Source: Leucosporidium creatinivorum (taxonomy: Eukaryota > Basidiomycota > Microbotryomycetes > Leucosporidiales > Leucosporidiaceae). From it: DNA of 64,000 nt. The translations under genes and the position numbers were made by a program. A model generated the notes under the pieces. It was not told where the DNA came from and made no database searches. It worked only from the letters and a program-made list of their open reading frames with translations. The DNA lies in NCBI GenBank assembly GCA_001600635.1, contig BCKL01000006.1:945967-1009966 (forward strand). Direction: 5' to 3'. Position 1 is the stretch's first letter. Each line of letters opens with the position of its first letter. Shown piece by piece: positions 33,941 to 44,558 of the stretch.

Positions 33941-34458
33941 GGTCGGCCTGAGGAAGTGGTCGCGACTCCGAGCGTCGAAGGAGGAAAGGGATCGCCGAAG
34001 GTGCTGATGGGAAGCGTATGTAGCTACAGAAGCTCGGTCGAGTCGAGTGGGGCGTCGAAAATGCTTGGAAGAGACGAAAAGGCAAGAGAAAGAAGAGCAG
34101 CCACGACCTCGCTCGCCCGCGCAGGGATGAGCGATTGGACGAGCACCGGACTGAGCTCGAACAGGGGAATCGGTCGACCATTTCATGGGACAGTGACGCT
34201 GCAGTGGCCGTACTGAAGAGTCGAAAAGTGCGAGTAGAGTCCGCGAGCAATCGTCTCGGTGGCAGAGTGGTCAAGTGGGGCAGCCTTGGCGCGGCGACAG
34301 ATGGCTGCCTGGGATCGCCGAGCCCTGCTCAGCAAGAACCTGAGGCGAGATGAGATGGCCTCTCAGCAACTAGACATGTACACCAGACTACTTCAGCTTG
34401 TTCTCCACCGCTACAGCACCACCACCTCCTTACCGCCCCGATTCGACATCTTCGGCGT
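33941..34458. other. Intergenic stretch
   Basis: Upstream of membrane member 6 and downstream of the MYND gene at 34459. One tRNA A-box look-alike occurs near 34260 but no tRNA. Nothing else was recognised. Confidence 0.4.
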
Positions 34459-35353
34459 TCAGCGCTGGCGCATCGCCACAATCGACTCGACGAGATCCCT
34501 CACCGGCCTGTAGCACAGGTCGCGCACCATCTCCGCTCGATCCTGCAGCTTCTCTTTCATCTCATCGGTCAAGCGTTCCAAGCGTGCCACGCCTTGAGTA
34601 AGGAACTCGGTCCGAACGAGCTTGTCGAGCGCCACCGCCCGCTCGATCTCTTGTTGCTGGAATACGGCGGCGAGGGTTTGGATGTAGACGCAGAGGGTGA
34701 GGACTTCTTCGAATACTACTTGTTGTTGCTTGGGGAAAGAGCGCATGCCAACGTCGACAATGCTGAGCTGCGAAAAGGGTCGAATGGAAACGGCGAAAGT
34801 AGTGTGGTACTCGGGGAACTCGGTGCGCTGGCATACAGTCCTGATGGTAGCACGTAGTTCGAGGTCGTTACTGGAATTGAGGATGTCCAGCGCAGACTGC
34901 AAACGAGGCAAAGGTGGTGAGCGCCGAGAGTCGTGTGGGAGGAGAACGTTCGGCGGCCTTACCGCCTGGCCGAGAGCAGGGTTCAACAGACGCTCGTGAC
35001 GCAATATCGCTTCAATTTTCAAGCGGGCTGCACCTGTAGCTTGTTGCGATCTCAGCGGCTACCGTTGAGCAGCTGTCGACGAGGCTCACTTTGGCCGAGC
35101 ATCCAGTCAAGCTCCGCTTGCTGCAGGGGCGGTTGCCGATATCCTTCCTTCCCGCAAAGGTGCTTGTGCGTGACCCATGACTGTCGAGGAGCAGTGATCC
35201 GACTCAGCCAGACTCGAAACAACGGCGCAGGCGGGTTGAGCTCACCAACTTCTGATGAGCCGCGCTGCAAAACGCCAGCTTCCTACAGCCCGAGCAGCAC
35301 TTGGTAGTAGCTGTACCGCAGACGATGCACTCCTTGTCCTTGAGAGCTTCCAT
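34459..35353 (-). CDS. MYND zinc-finger protein, copy 3
   Basis: Starts MEALKDKECIVCG, matching the 11456 and 19558 genes (MEAFKDNECIVCG). The finger continues CCSGC, FCSAAHQKL and, after an intron, SWVTHKHLCGKEGY, then AELDWML. The body is mostly helical (LKIEAILRHERLLNPALGQA; then, after an intron, a segment ending in KLQDRAEMVRDLCYRPVRDL). It differs from the other two copies. It is the minus-strand half of a head-to-head pair with 35465, only 111 bases between start codons, inverted relative to the two other cassettes. Function unknown. Confidence 0.8.
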
Positions 35354-35464
35354 CCCGAGTCGAGTTGAAGAGACGAGGTGAAACGTAAGAGGGCAAGCGA
35401 GCGAGCGCGCGATTTCGTCTCTCTCCCTTCTTCCTCTCGCTCGTTTCTCGACTCGACTACAGGA
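35354..35464. promoter_or_regulatory. Very short bidirectional promoter between two MYND genes
   Basis: Only 111 bases separate the two divergent ATG codons. The equivalent spaces in the other cassettes are 120 and 112 bases, and all three contain a shared aagaggg...cgaagtcg-like stretch, so spacing and sequence look conserved. Confidence 0.6.
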
Positions 35465-36434
35465 ATGGCGACTGCTACAAGGGAGTGCGCTGTCTGTCCT
35501 GCTACAACCAATCTCAAGGCCTGCGGCAGGTGCAAGGAAGCCTACTACTGCTCTACAGAACACGCCAAGGTGGTGAGTGGGAGCTCGGCCCTTCGTTCGC
35601 CCCGAGGAGAGGCTCCTCTATCCCCGCTTCGCACTCCGCTGACTGGCTTCTGTACTGGACTTCAGCTCTGGCCTCTGCACAAGCGCTTCTGTAAGACTGG
35701 ACTCGAGGTGTGGCACCAAGACGACCTCTCGGAGAAGGAGATCGACCGCCTTGAACATCCTGACGCAGAGGGTGAGTTCTGAATCAGGAAGGCAGTTGTA
35801 CGGAAACTGAGGTGCGCTTCTGACTCCCAGACCTGCTACGTCGCGTGCATAAGGCGACCGATTTGTTTGTTCAGCGGTTCCCAGAAGCGATGTCGAAGGA
35901 GGTGAGCTCGCTTTCAAGGCTCAAGCTCAGCAACTGCTTGTAAGAGCCTTCGAGTCTGACATCACCTTACATCCACAGTCCATCTGGAGCTCTACGGTCT
36001 CTACCAAGTGGAAAGGCGACCCACGCCTTCGCTCGTGGATCATCGCATTCGGGCGCAGCCTCGTATCGAGCCATCCCTCGCCCGAAGAGACAGATCAGCA
36101 GCCCTTTGGCCACCTCAGAGGCAACTTGATCATCCTCACATGCGACCCCCTCTTGAATCTTGCCGGCGCCGACAAAGCGGGCCGAGATCGCTTCCTCCTC
36201 CAGGGGTTTGTGGTCCCCCTCCTCCTCGACCGAGCTTACCAGCGAATGCCGAAGTCACAGCCGGACCTGCGCGACATGCAAGCTGAGGATGCCAAGCTCG
36301 TGCGACTTGCCATGAGCCGGGTGCGGGGTCTCGTAGACACTTCAGGAGCGTCGCCCGAGGTGGCGCAGCTCTTTCGCCGAGCAAGCATCTGGTTGGATAA
36401 GTGGGTGTCGAAGTACAACATACCGGGGTACTGA
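35465..36434 (+). CDS. MYND zinc-finger protein, copy 4 (intact relative of the two remnants)
   Basis: MATATRECAVCPATT begins a complete MYND finger: CAVC, CGRC, YYC, a His, and after an intron LWPLHKRFC. Then comes EKEIDRLEHP, a short exon (LRRVHKATDLFVQRFPEAMS), and a long last exon with WKGDPRLRSWIIAFGRSL, LIILTCDPLLNLAGADKAG and DKWVSKYNIPGY at the end. The pseudogenes at 10620-11335 and 18466-19445 align to it exon by exon, which makes it the reference for their damage. Four exons. The partner across the promoter is the 34459 gene. Confidence 0.82.
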
Positions 36435-36593
36435 GGTAGCCACTTACTTGATCTAGGCTTCTGCAACCCTTCACTGTCAACTTTCCATGCTTTTGAGAGC
36501 GAGCGAGCTCAACTCCAGTATCGCCGGGCTGGCCTCGCGAGCCGTCACCAGCTGTAGATGTCGCATAAGGGAGGTGGCAAGGGTAGGCGGCGT

Positions 36594-36601
36594 TATAAAT
36601 A
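36594..36601 (+). promoter_or_regulatory. TATA box upstream of the tail-only membrane gene
   Basis: TATAAATA lies 57 bases before the ATG at 36659. Such clear boxes are rare in the rest of this window, which suggests that the short gene has its own promoter. Confidence 0.5.
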
Positions 36602-36658
36602 GGCCCACTCTAGGCTTCATGGTGACTGTGGTATTTCAGCTCGTTCAAAGGACTGTTC

Positions 36659-37078
36659 ATGCCCCGGGCTGAAATTCTCGGCGCTGACCATCGACACATC
36701 CAGGGGGCCCGCCTCAACCTCGATGAGATTCTGAGCATTACCATCGCAGCCGTTGCGGTGAGGGCTCTTGTCACCGGCATTCTCTTCATCGCCCTGCGCA
36801 ATGCCTGGCAAGCTTGCAGAGCGACTCGGAGGAGGCCGGTCGACGATCCTCCTCGACTAGCAGCTGCGCCCCTTGTTGTTCGGCACGGGCTTCCCGTATG
36901 TGAGGTGGAAGAGGAAAGGGCGCTACCCCCTGGAGCTCGGAGGGTGTTGGAGAGGGAGAGGAATGTGGAGGAGCCGGCCGAGGAGGACATCGCCGAGGCG
37001 CCGGCTGGGGAGGCTGTGGGTACAGAGGAGCATCCGCCAGCGTATGCGTTGGATCTCAAGCCTGCTGGAGGAGTCTAG
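36659..37078 (+). CDS. PY-tailed membrane protein family, member 7 (tail-only form)
   Basis: Corresponds to exon 2 of its relatives only. It has a membrane helix (ILSITIAAVAVRALVTGILF), a basic cluster (RATRRRP) and a Glu/Pro-rich tail ending PPAYALDLKPAGGV, 139 residues from an ATG at 36659. The first ~15 codons correspond to the end of an old intron: a branch-like gcgctgacc and an acceptor-like acatccag precede the conserved exon-2 start. No ectodomain exon is found upstream. It may make a membrane-anchored cytosolic tail without an outside part, or be a remnant that happens to stay open. Confidence 0.55.
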   Translation: MPRAEILGADHRHIQGARLNLDEILSITIAAVAVRALVTGILFIALRNAWQACRATRRRPVDDPPRLAAAPLVVRHGLPVCEVEEERALPPGARRVLERERNVEEPAEEDIAEAPAGEAVGTEEHPPAYALDLKPAGGV

Positions 37079-37348
37079 AATAGTAGTCTTGTAGCTGTAG
37101 TGCAGTACGTGGCGCTTCAGGGTGCTGGGGAGGCTCGGCGAAGGCGAGGCCAGGATCGGACTCCTGCAGGTGGGAAGCGAGGGTCGAGCACTCGTAAACC
37201 TTCCCTGCTCCGCGCCCGATGGCACAACTTGAGTTGTACCGAAGACTCTGCAGCTTCTGCCCTCCGATCGGAATCCTCGACGCCCCGCCTCGCTTGCTCT
37301 CTTTCCTCCCGCTCTGCTGCACTTCGTCTCTTCTTCACGCTCGCCAAG

Positions 37349-39739
37349 ATGAACACGGCTCCCAAGAAGGCAGCTCCCGTCTCGCTTGACTCGCTGTAAG
37401 CTTCCCCTACCCTTCTACAGGCGTGATGAGCTGGACGCGACGCGTTTGATGGCGAGGGGGAAGGGGGAGCAGCTGGGTAAGGGTACGAGAGCGGGCAAGA
37501 ACGCAAAGGGAGCTACATACGATCACACAGATCTTCCTCAGCTCGACTACAGCCGGCTGATTGCTCCTACTCCACTCGAACAGCCTCGACGATGTCTCGA
37601 CACCCAAGCGCCGTCCTATCGCTCCAGGATCATCTGCTGGGCGTGTCAGCAACTTCTCCTCCTCGCCTGTACCCATGAGTGGTACCCCTTCTCGCCCTAT
37701 CGCGCCTGGCCCCAGTCGGCTACACAACTCGAGCCCAGCCAAGTGCGTTGCCGCGTCGCGCTCCTGCTGCTCTGTAGCGGAGAGCTGACCTCTTCGAGCA
37801 CCACAGCGGCTCGCCAGCAACACCATCCGTGCCCTTCGCCTCCCGCGCCAACAAGCTCGCGGTGCAGGAATCGCTGAACGGCGACCTCGACCTCCCTACT
37901 TCCTCTCAACGCGTCGGCGACAAGCCTCGAGTACTCCTCTCGTCGACTACAGATCCATCAACGTACAACTACAGGATCGCTTACGAGAAGCCGATGGAGC
38001 GCAGTGAAGGTGACTTTGAGACGGCGGCCCACCGAGGTCCCTCGCTGACCTCCCCTCCTTACGCTCCCAGCTCTCGACAAGCAGATTGACGAGGCTGCCG
38101 AGGCTTTCCGCGACTATTACGGCCTCGACGACTTCGGCGACCCAGGAGCTCAGTCGCAGGTGAGGAGCCACTGCATCCCTCCGCTGCCCGCTCGGCGCTG
38201 ACCCCTTCCCTTCGCAGGAGGACATCATGGCCATCGGACGGCTCTGCCCCGAAAGCGACAATGCCAAGATGACCGAGACTTCTACCTGGCTCGAGTCGTC
38301 TCGCATGCTCGGCAGTGGATCGCGTGTGCTGCTCAAGTTTGACGCCGAGATGAAGGTTCGCCATGCTCCCCCAGGAAGCGGCGGCATGGGCATGTTCGCA
38401 GGGTGCTTGGTGGGCGTGAAGGGAAGGAATGGAGGTGGGAAGCTGTTTGCGGTGAATGAGATCTGGATGGTGAGTGCTAGCGAGCCGTTGGAGTCGGAGC
38501 CGAGCTGATCGTCTTCCTGCGCAGATGCCCCCAATCGACCCCTCCTACTCTCGGCCATCAGAGATCCTCGACAGGGAGTACGGCGAGGGCACCAAGAAGC
38601 TCGGCGGCAACCCCATGTCCGTCATTGTCGCTGCTGGGCCCTACACCGTCGACTCGGATCTCGAGTACGCTCCTCTCGGCGCTCTGCTCGAGAACGCGGA
38701 GGAAGAGCGACCAGATGTGCTGGTGTTGGTGAGCAGCTTTTCCCTTTCATGGTCCAGCAGCCTGCTGACCTCGCTTTCTTCTCAGCTCGGACCCTTCGTC
38801 GACGCCGAGCACCCTCTCATCAAGGTCGGCGACGTCGACCAGACGCCTGAGGACCTCTTCCGCTCACAAATCTCAGCACGCCTCGCCACTCTCCTTCTCG
38901 CATCTCCTCGCACCAACGTCATCCTCATCCCCAACGGCCGCGACATGACCAATGCGCACGTCGCTTACCCTCAGAGCCCCTTCTCGAAGGAGGGTCTCGG
39001 ACTGCCCAAGGTGAGTCGTTCTGCTATCGCTCTCTTCGCTCGCCTGCTGACTGCTGTTCGCTCAAAGGGAGTCCGCTGCCTACCAAACCCCACCACCTTC
39101 AGCATCAACGAGGTCGTCTTCGCCATGACCTCGGTCGACGTCCTCTTCTCGCTTCGCAACCAAGAGTACTTCCGCAAGTGCGGCGAGGCGCACGACGAGG
39201 AGAACGTCGTCGAGGATGCTTCGAACAAGGACGTCATCGCGCGCACTTGCCGGCATCTACTTCGTCAACGGAGGTAAGTCGGCTTGCTCTTTTTCGCTCC
39301 TTCCCTCGACTGACTCGCCCCGCCTTGTGAGACAGCTTCTACCCCATCTTCCCCGCTCCTCTCGGCTCCAAGACTCTCTCGCCGCTCAACCTCGACATCA
39401 CCCACAACGACCTTATCAAGATGGGCGCGAACGGCACGAGCGGCGCCGACGTTGTCATCCTTCCGAGCATGCTCAAGCACTTTACTCGGGTGAGTCTCCG
39501 CTGGTATCGACCCTCTTGTTCGATAACTGACCTTCCCCTCTCGCACGCAGATCGTGGACTCAACCATCATGGTCAACCCCTCGTTCCTCGTTCGCGGCGA
39601 GTCGGCCGGCACTTTCGCTCGCTTCACCGTGCACCCAATGAACAAGAGCGAGCTGCAGCAGGGCAGTACGGATGGAGGCGACGAGATGATGGAGCACAGG
39701 GTGTACGAGCGGTGCAGGGTTGATATCGTCAAGGTTTGA
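37349..39739 (+). CDS. POL12: DNA polymerase alpha subunit B (POLA2/Pol12)
   Basis: Regulatory B subunit of the DNA polymerase alpha-primase complex, nuclear, for initiation of replication. The linker exon has Ser/Thr-Pro sites (SLDDVSTPKRRPIAPG). The OB and inactive phosphoesterase domains follow: RVLLKFDAEMKV, GGNPMSVIVAAGPYTVDSDL, DVLVLLGPFVDAEHPLI, then NVILIPNGRDM, VRCLPNPTTFSINEVVFAMT, PSMLKHFTRIVDSTIMVNPS and GTFARFTVHP. At least eight introns. The 5' end is uncertain: the ATG at 37349 (MNTAPKKAAPVSLDS) is followed by what would have to be an intron of only about 25 bases (gtaagc...tacag), and the helical N-terminal domain of the family was not found. Family call firm. Confidence 0.85.
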
Positions 39740-39921
39740 GCGGGGCGAGGAGGAGCGTGAGGCGTTTAGAGATGATGCTGTAGGCTTCTGTACACTCGTT
39801 TCGCCTTCTCTAGATCGGCTCTGAGAGACGATGGTGCGATCCGCGAGCGAACAAGCATAGCTTGCAGACTTGCAAGTCTCCATCGACTACACAACGCCGA
39901 GCTCTCCTGCGGTCCTCGCTA
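39740..39921. other. Short space between convergent genes
   Basis: 3' ends of POL12 and the MYND gene on the minus strand; no other signal. Confidence 0.4.
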
Positions 39922-42125
39922 CTACCAAGACTGTTGCTGATCAGGCAGCTCGTTGACGTCGAGCTCGAGCTGGTCGCCGACTCGCCATGCGTTGAAGTAG
40001 GCTTTGTTCCCTTGCCATCGCTCGCAAGCGGCAATCTGGAGTGAGCTCGAGCCGTGTCAGCTCGGTCGGCTTCGCTTGATATCAACGCGAGAATCACTCG
40101 CCGTCTCTTCAAGCTGCTTATAGAACAGCTGAGCTTCTTTAGTCCACAAGTGTGTAGCGGTTGCGCCGGGGCCAGTCCTGCGCGTTTGAGACGGAGGAAT
40201 GAGTTTCGGCGTCTCTTCAACGGGACAGCGCAGGCACACCTGAGCAGCACTGAGCGCTCTCGGTCGTACAGCATGCAAGACGAGGCAGACACGCCCGCTG
40301 GCAACCCAATGCCCGCTCGCTGAACCTTGACGAGGAAGGACTCGGTGCCGTGAATATTCTTGGCGAGAGTGTGCGTGTCGTAGCTTGCTGGCTCCTTGGT
40401 CTCCCAGTTAATGATGCCCTGCCAGCGCATTTCGGGTTGGGGGTTCAAGATGTCGAGGAGGATGTGGTCGCGGTCGGCAGAGCGGGTGAGACACTCGGCG
40501 GGGAACTTTTGGCGCCGACAGGCCGTCTTGTGCTTCCTGTGAAGGAGAAGAAGGGTGAGGACATGTTCACGAAGCGTCGAACCCAGGAGCGTACGGCCAG
40601 TGCTCGACCGAATGCTGAGGAGTGCAGTAGTAGACGCTCTTGCAGCTGCAAAGCGGACAGCGAGTCAGTTCGGGTCTTCGACCGCCGGAACAGGAAGTTG
40701 GAAAGTTACTTACTGACTACACAGCTGTTTGCAGTTGTCTTGCGTACATCCCTCCAGCGAACAGGCTGTCTTCGACTTGCCGCTGCCGCCAGTCTGAGCC
40801 AACCGGCTCGCTACTCGCAGCTCAACGGCGTTGAGAGGAGCCAAGAAGGAGACGCCGTAGCGCGGGCGTACATCAGCTGGAAGACTGTTGTTGATCCAGC
40901 TCGAGTAAGAGGGTGCGACAAGTGAAGCGTTGAAGAGGATGAGGCGAATGAGGTGCTCTGTGAAAGGTGAGGCGAGAGCCGAGTGAGCTTCACCCAGGGG
41001 GCTCGGCATGCAGCAGTCACAGGGACAGGAGGCGCACGGATAGAGGATTGTGGGAGGAAGCAGACTGGCATGCTTTCTGATGATGACGAGTCCATGAGTG
41101 TTGAGATCCGCTTGACCGTCTGTCGAGCGCCGAGGTTAGCCGTGTGCAGAGCGCAGCAGCCAACAAGAGCTCACAGCATACTCCTCCTGCTTCCCTTCAA
41201 GGACGGTATAGCGAACGACAATGATGGGCACCTTCTTATAGTGTTGAAGGCTTGCTCGCTCCTCGGCCGTCTTCTTCACCGTCCCGAGGTTCTTGTCGGG
41301 AGTGGGCTCGACCTCCTTGACGCTCACTACCTCGACGACCAGCTTAGGCGAGTCCTCAGATCCCTGCTCGAGTGGGTCACCCCCGAAGATCTGAGTAACG
41401 GATCCTGAGGAAAGCCAGCCGAAGGTCAGCGCCGAGCGCCGAGTGTTCGGGAACTCCAAAGCTCACCGACTCCGTCGATGCTATACGCTAGCCTGGTGAT
41501 GAGCTCTTTGATCTCCGCTAGCTTGTCCACGCCTTCCTCCTCGGGATTGCTGAGCCGGAACGCCTGCTTCATACTGAGAGCGACGTCGTAAGGCTCGCCG
41601 ACAGAAGGATACGACGTGTCGGCGCGAACCGATTAGACGAAAGACATGTCGATAGTCGACCCAGCACTAGCCGGTAAACGGCGTTTCGACCATTCCGGCC
41701 AGTCGGGGAGGGAATCGAAGGAGAGGGAGCGAGGGGCCAGAGGGCTGTCAAAGGAATACGTCAGCTCGGTTCAAGGTGCAAGGAAGCAGGAATGGCTCGA
41801 AATACGCATCAGGGAACATCTGCTGTAGCCTCTGAGCACTCCCGAACCCTTGCTTGATCGTCTCGACGAGCTTCGTTTGCCGCTCCCTCTCCGGGAGGAA
41901 CTGAGCGCTTCTGTAAGCCATTTGAGTTGGTCAGCCATCGCAGACTAGTCAATGGCTGGTCGAGCCCACCACATACCCAGTCTCATCCAATCTCAACAGC
42001 TTGGCAGCTTCGACCAAATCATCCAACGTGCTGTTCTTGAGCGAGAAGGCTGCGAATGGATTAGGAGCAGCAGTGGGCTTAGGAGGCGGTCGAGCGCCCG
42101 GAGGTGGACGACGACGAGGCGGCAT
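39922..42125 (-). CDS. MYND zinc-finger protein, distinct type, with an in-frame TAA
   Basis: A different MYND protein from the cassette genes. The N-terminus (MPPRRRPPPGARPPPKP, start 42125) leads to FAAFSLKNSTLDDLVEAAKL, ERERQTKLVETIKQGFGSAQ and SFDSLPDWPEWSKRRLP. A TAA at 41633-41635 interrupts an otherwise continuous frame (IDMSFV, stop, SVRADTSYPSVGEPYDV). Coding character continues through KQAFRLSNPEEEGVDKLAEI, VTQIFGGDP, HYKKVPIIVVRYTVLEGKQE and RPRYGVSFLAPLNAVEL. The zinc finger is close to the C-terminus (CSLEGC, CSHCKSVYYC, HW, HKTACRRQ), followed by MRWQGIINWETKEPASYDT and DQQQSW. Around nine exons; the last intron seems to use a GC donor. It could be one gene with a read-through or mutated codon, or two tight genes, the second starting at MKQAF. 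Confidence 0.6.
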
Positions 42126-42420
42126 TGCGGCGGTGAAGAGACGAGCAAAAGAGGCGGAGAACAAAGTACGGTGAAGCGAGTTGAGGAGCAGCGACGGGAG
42201 GATGTAAGAGGCCAGAGCAGAAGGCAGGAGCAGTAGAACAGTATCCTCGGCCTCCTGCTGCCGGTCTCCAGAGGCTTGAGACCCCTCGACCCCTTTCCCC
42301 TCGTTGCTTTCTTCTCGGCGCCGATGGCTTCAACTCTGCTCGCTCGAGCTGCAGTTAACGGCAATCAAATGTCCACTCGAGCTAACTCTACCGCACACCT
42401 CTATCGTATCTTCCATGCAA

Positions 42421-44100
42421 CTACCATCCCCTCCCAGCTTCACTCCCCTGCTCCCACCTGTCTTCCGAGCCCTCGGTCCGAGCTTCCCTCTTCCCCTTCA
42501 TCTCAACCCACCCTTCCTCCCTACACGCCTCCACCACCCTAGTCGGCCACAGCAGCGCGTACAAGCTCATCGCAAGCCACAGCGGCAGCGCGTCGAGGAG
42601 GTAGAAGTAGACTTCGTGAGTCGCGAGGTAGCCGAAGAAGCTGTGGGTGGAGGAGCGGGTGTCAGTACAGAGAGAGGAGGGAAAAGAGGAGGGAGGGAGA
42701 GAGGCGCACCCGTCGGCTTGCTCAATGAGACGGAAGAGGGAGCGGATCTGTTCGGGAGCAAACGAGCGCCGAGATCGACAGTCAGCTCGGTCTAAAGCTG
42801 CGAGTCAGGAGAAGGGGCTCACCAGGATCCCGACACACGTAATGAGCATCACGTTGGTGAGAAGTTTGACGTCGTGCACTTTGCTCGTCGACATGAAGCG
42901 CGCGAGGGAGGCTCGGTGGCCGCAAGGCGAGGAGTAGAGAATCGGGTGAAGGCGTTTCCTGTGGATGGGAGGTGAGGTGCAGGGGTGGAGAAGCAGAGGA
43001 GAAAGATTAGTCAGAGACTGGGTGATGCATGATCTGCAGAGGGCAGCAAGAAACGAGCAGAGAGAGAGAGCGAGAAAGCTCGGACTTACAATTGCCGAAC
43101 AAAGACGACGAGGATGACGGTAAAGGCGGCATAAGACAGCAGCGCGAGCGCAACACCCGACACCGACATCTGTCGTACGACAATCTCCGGATCAGCTTCA
43201 CATCACCCCCCTCCTTCAGTCCTCCTGTCCTCACTCGGCGCTCGGCGACTCACAATCTTGCCCAACCTCCCCCACTCGCCTCCCAGAATCACAAACACCG
43301 TGCCCGTCGTCTGACAGCAAAACGTGACAACATCCGAGAGCAAGAAGGTCCAAGTCAACCCTCGGCGGGGCATGAGGAGGCAAGGGTCCGAGATGGCGGG
43401 AGTGAGGGCATGGGCGAGGCGGCCGAGGAGGACGTAGTTTTGCGCGAGGAAGGCGACGGGCTGTTTCAGAACAGAAGCAGCGTTAACAGAGTAAAGAGAG
43501 GCGAGGGAGGGGGAGGCGCACGGAGAGGAAGGTGATCTGTTTTCGGCGAGAGGCCAGCGTTTCGCCGAGCGAGCAACTTCGCAAGAGCACCAGGGTGCTC
43601 ACGAGGAACTGCCAAGCGTAAGCACCGGGGTTCATTCGTATCGCGAATCCGAGGGTCATGACTGCGAGGAGTGCGCGATTGCTCGTTAGGTCTCCCTCAA
43701 AGTTAAGCGCCGAGGTGCTTTCGGCCGAGCACCGCCGACGAGAAAACACGTACAGGTCATTCCGATCGTCAAGCAGAGCATGTAGCCTTTCCTGCCATTG
43801 CGGAAGAAGTCTGCGCGATGATGCTAGGGCGTCAGTAGCTGTCGTTGGGAGTCGAGCCGAAGCCAGCGACTTACGAATCCAGAGCACGAGCGTCGAAACG
43901 AGGTATAGGATCAACGCGAGGACGGCCAGGGCCTTACTGATGTGCAAGGAGGAATTCATCTGGTCTGCTCCTTCTGTGCCGCGGGGAAGGAGGGTGTGCT
44001 GTCGAGGACGAAGAGGGTGAGCTAGCTGGCGAGCGAGCAGGAGGGCGAGACGGACCGAGGCGGAGGCGCTGTGGCCTAATATGACGGCGGCGAGTGCCAT
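42421..44100 (-). CDS. RTA1-family seven-helix membrane protein
   Basis: RTA1-like proteins are fungal seven-helix membrane proteins tied to lipid translocation and resistance to 7-aminocholesterol or to stress. Helices read in order on the minus strand: SKALAVLALILYLVSTLVLW, GYMLCLTIGMTC, AYAWQFLVSTLVLL, PVAFLAQNYVLLGRLA, WTFLLSDVVTFCCQTTGTVF, SGVALALLSYAAFTVILVVF, LLTNVMLITCVGIL. Then come the family signature RSLFRLIEQADG and HEVYFYLLDALPLWLAMSLY before a charged tail. Start at 44100 (MALAAVILGH); at least six introns. Substrate unknown. Confidence 0.83.
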
Positions 44101-44558
44101 CTTGGTGAGTCTGTTGGAGGCGTAGAGCAATGAGTGAGCGATGAGGACGCAAAGAGCGAAGGTTCCTCCTCCTCTGAGTCGACGCCGTTGAAAGCACCTC
44201 TGTACTTACCCCGCGTCTCACGCTCAACCACCATCAAGCGAGCGTCGTCACTGCATAGCAATGCAGTGCTCACTCGTGGATCCGAGTGGCGCCATCCTCC
44301 CTCACTGACTCGAGCTTGTCTCCTATTCATTCACGCCGAGCTGGCTCGACCGCCGACGAGCGGATCCGTTGGGCACTTGAGGTCTTGGTTATGCCGGGAT
44401 AAGGGAGGAAGAAAGCAAAGAGAAGGTGAGAGGGGAGGTGGAGTCCTGCCCAACGTGCCAGGTCAGCTATTGTTTCCCCCGAGCGCGAATGCCGAGCAAA
44501 GGAACGGCGAGACGAGCTAACTTACACTCACAACCATCCGCCCTGCTGCCTCCAAGAA
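44101..44558. other. Intergenic stretch
   Basis: Upstream of the RTA1 gene and downstream of the NYN-like gene. Contains a perfect 8-bp inverted repeat (44249-44268); no gene was recognised. Confidence 0.4.
44249..44268. repeat. Perfect inverted repeat, 8-bp arms, 4-bp loop
   Basis: CACTGCAT and ATGCAGTG face each other across AGCA, about 150 bases upstream of the RTA1 start codon. It could be a protein-binding palindrome or chance. Confidence 0.6.

Noticed and set aside
33941-34186. N-terminal extension of membrane member 6 from the ATG at 34186
   Set aside because: Relatives all begin at the MAP start; the extension is basic, low-complexity and not conserved.
34255-34330. Possible tRNA gene (A-box look-alike tggcagagtggtc)
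   Set aside because: No B box (ggttcgaatcc type), no paired acceptor stem.
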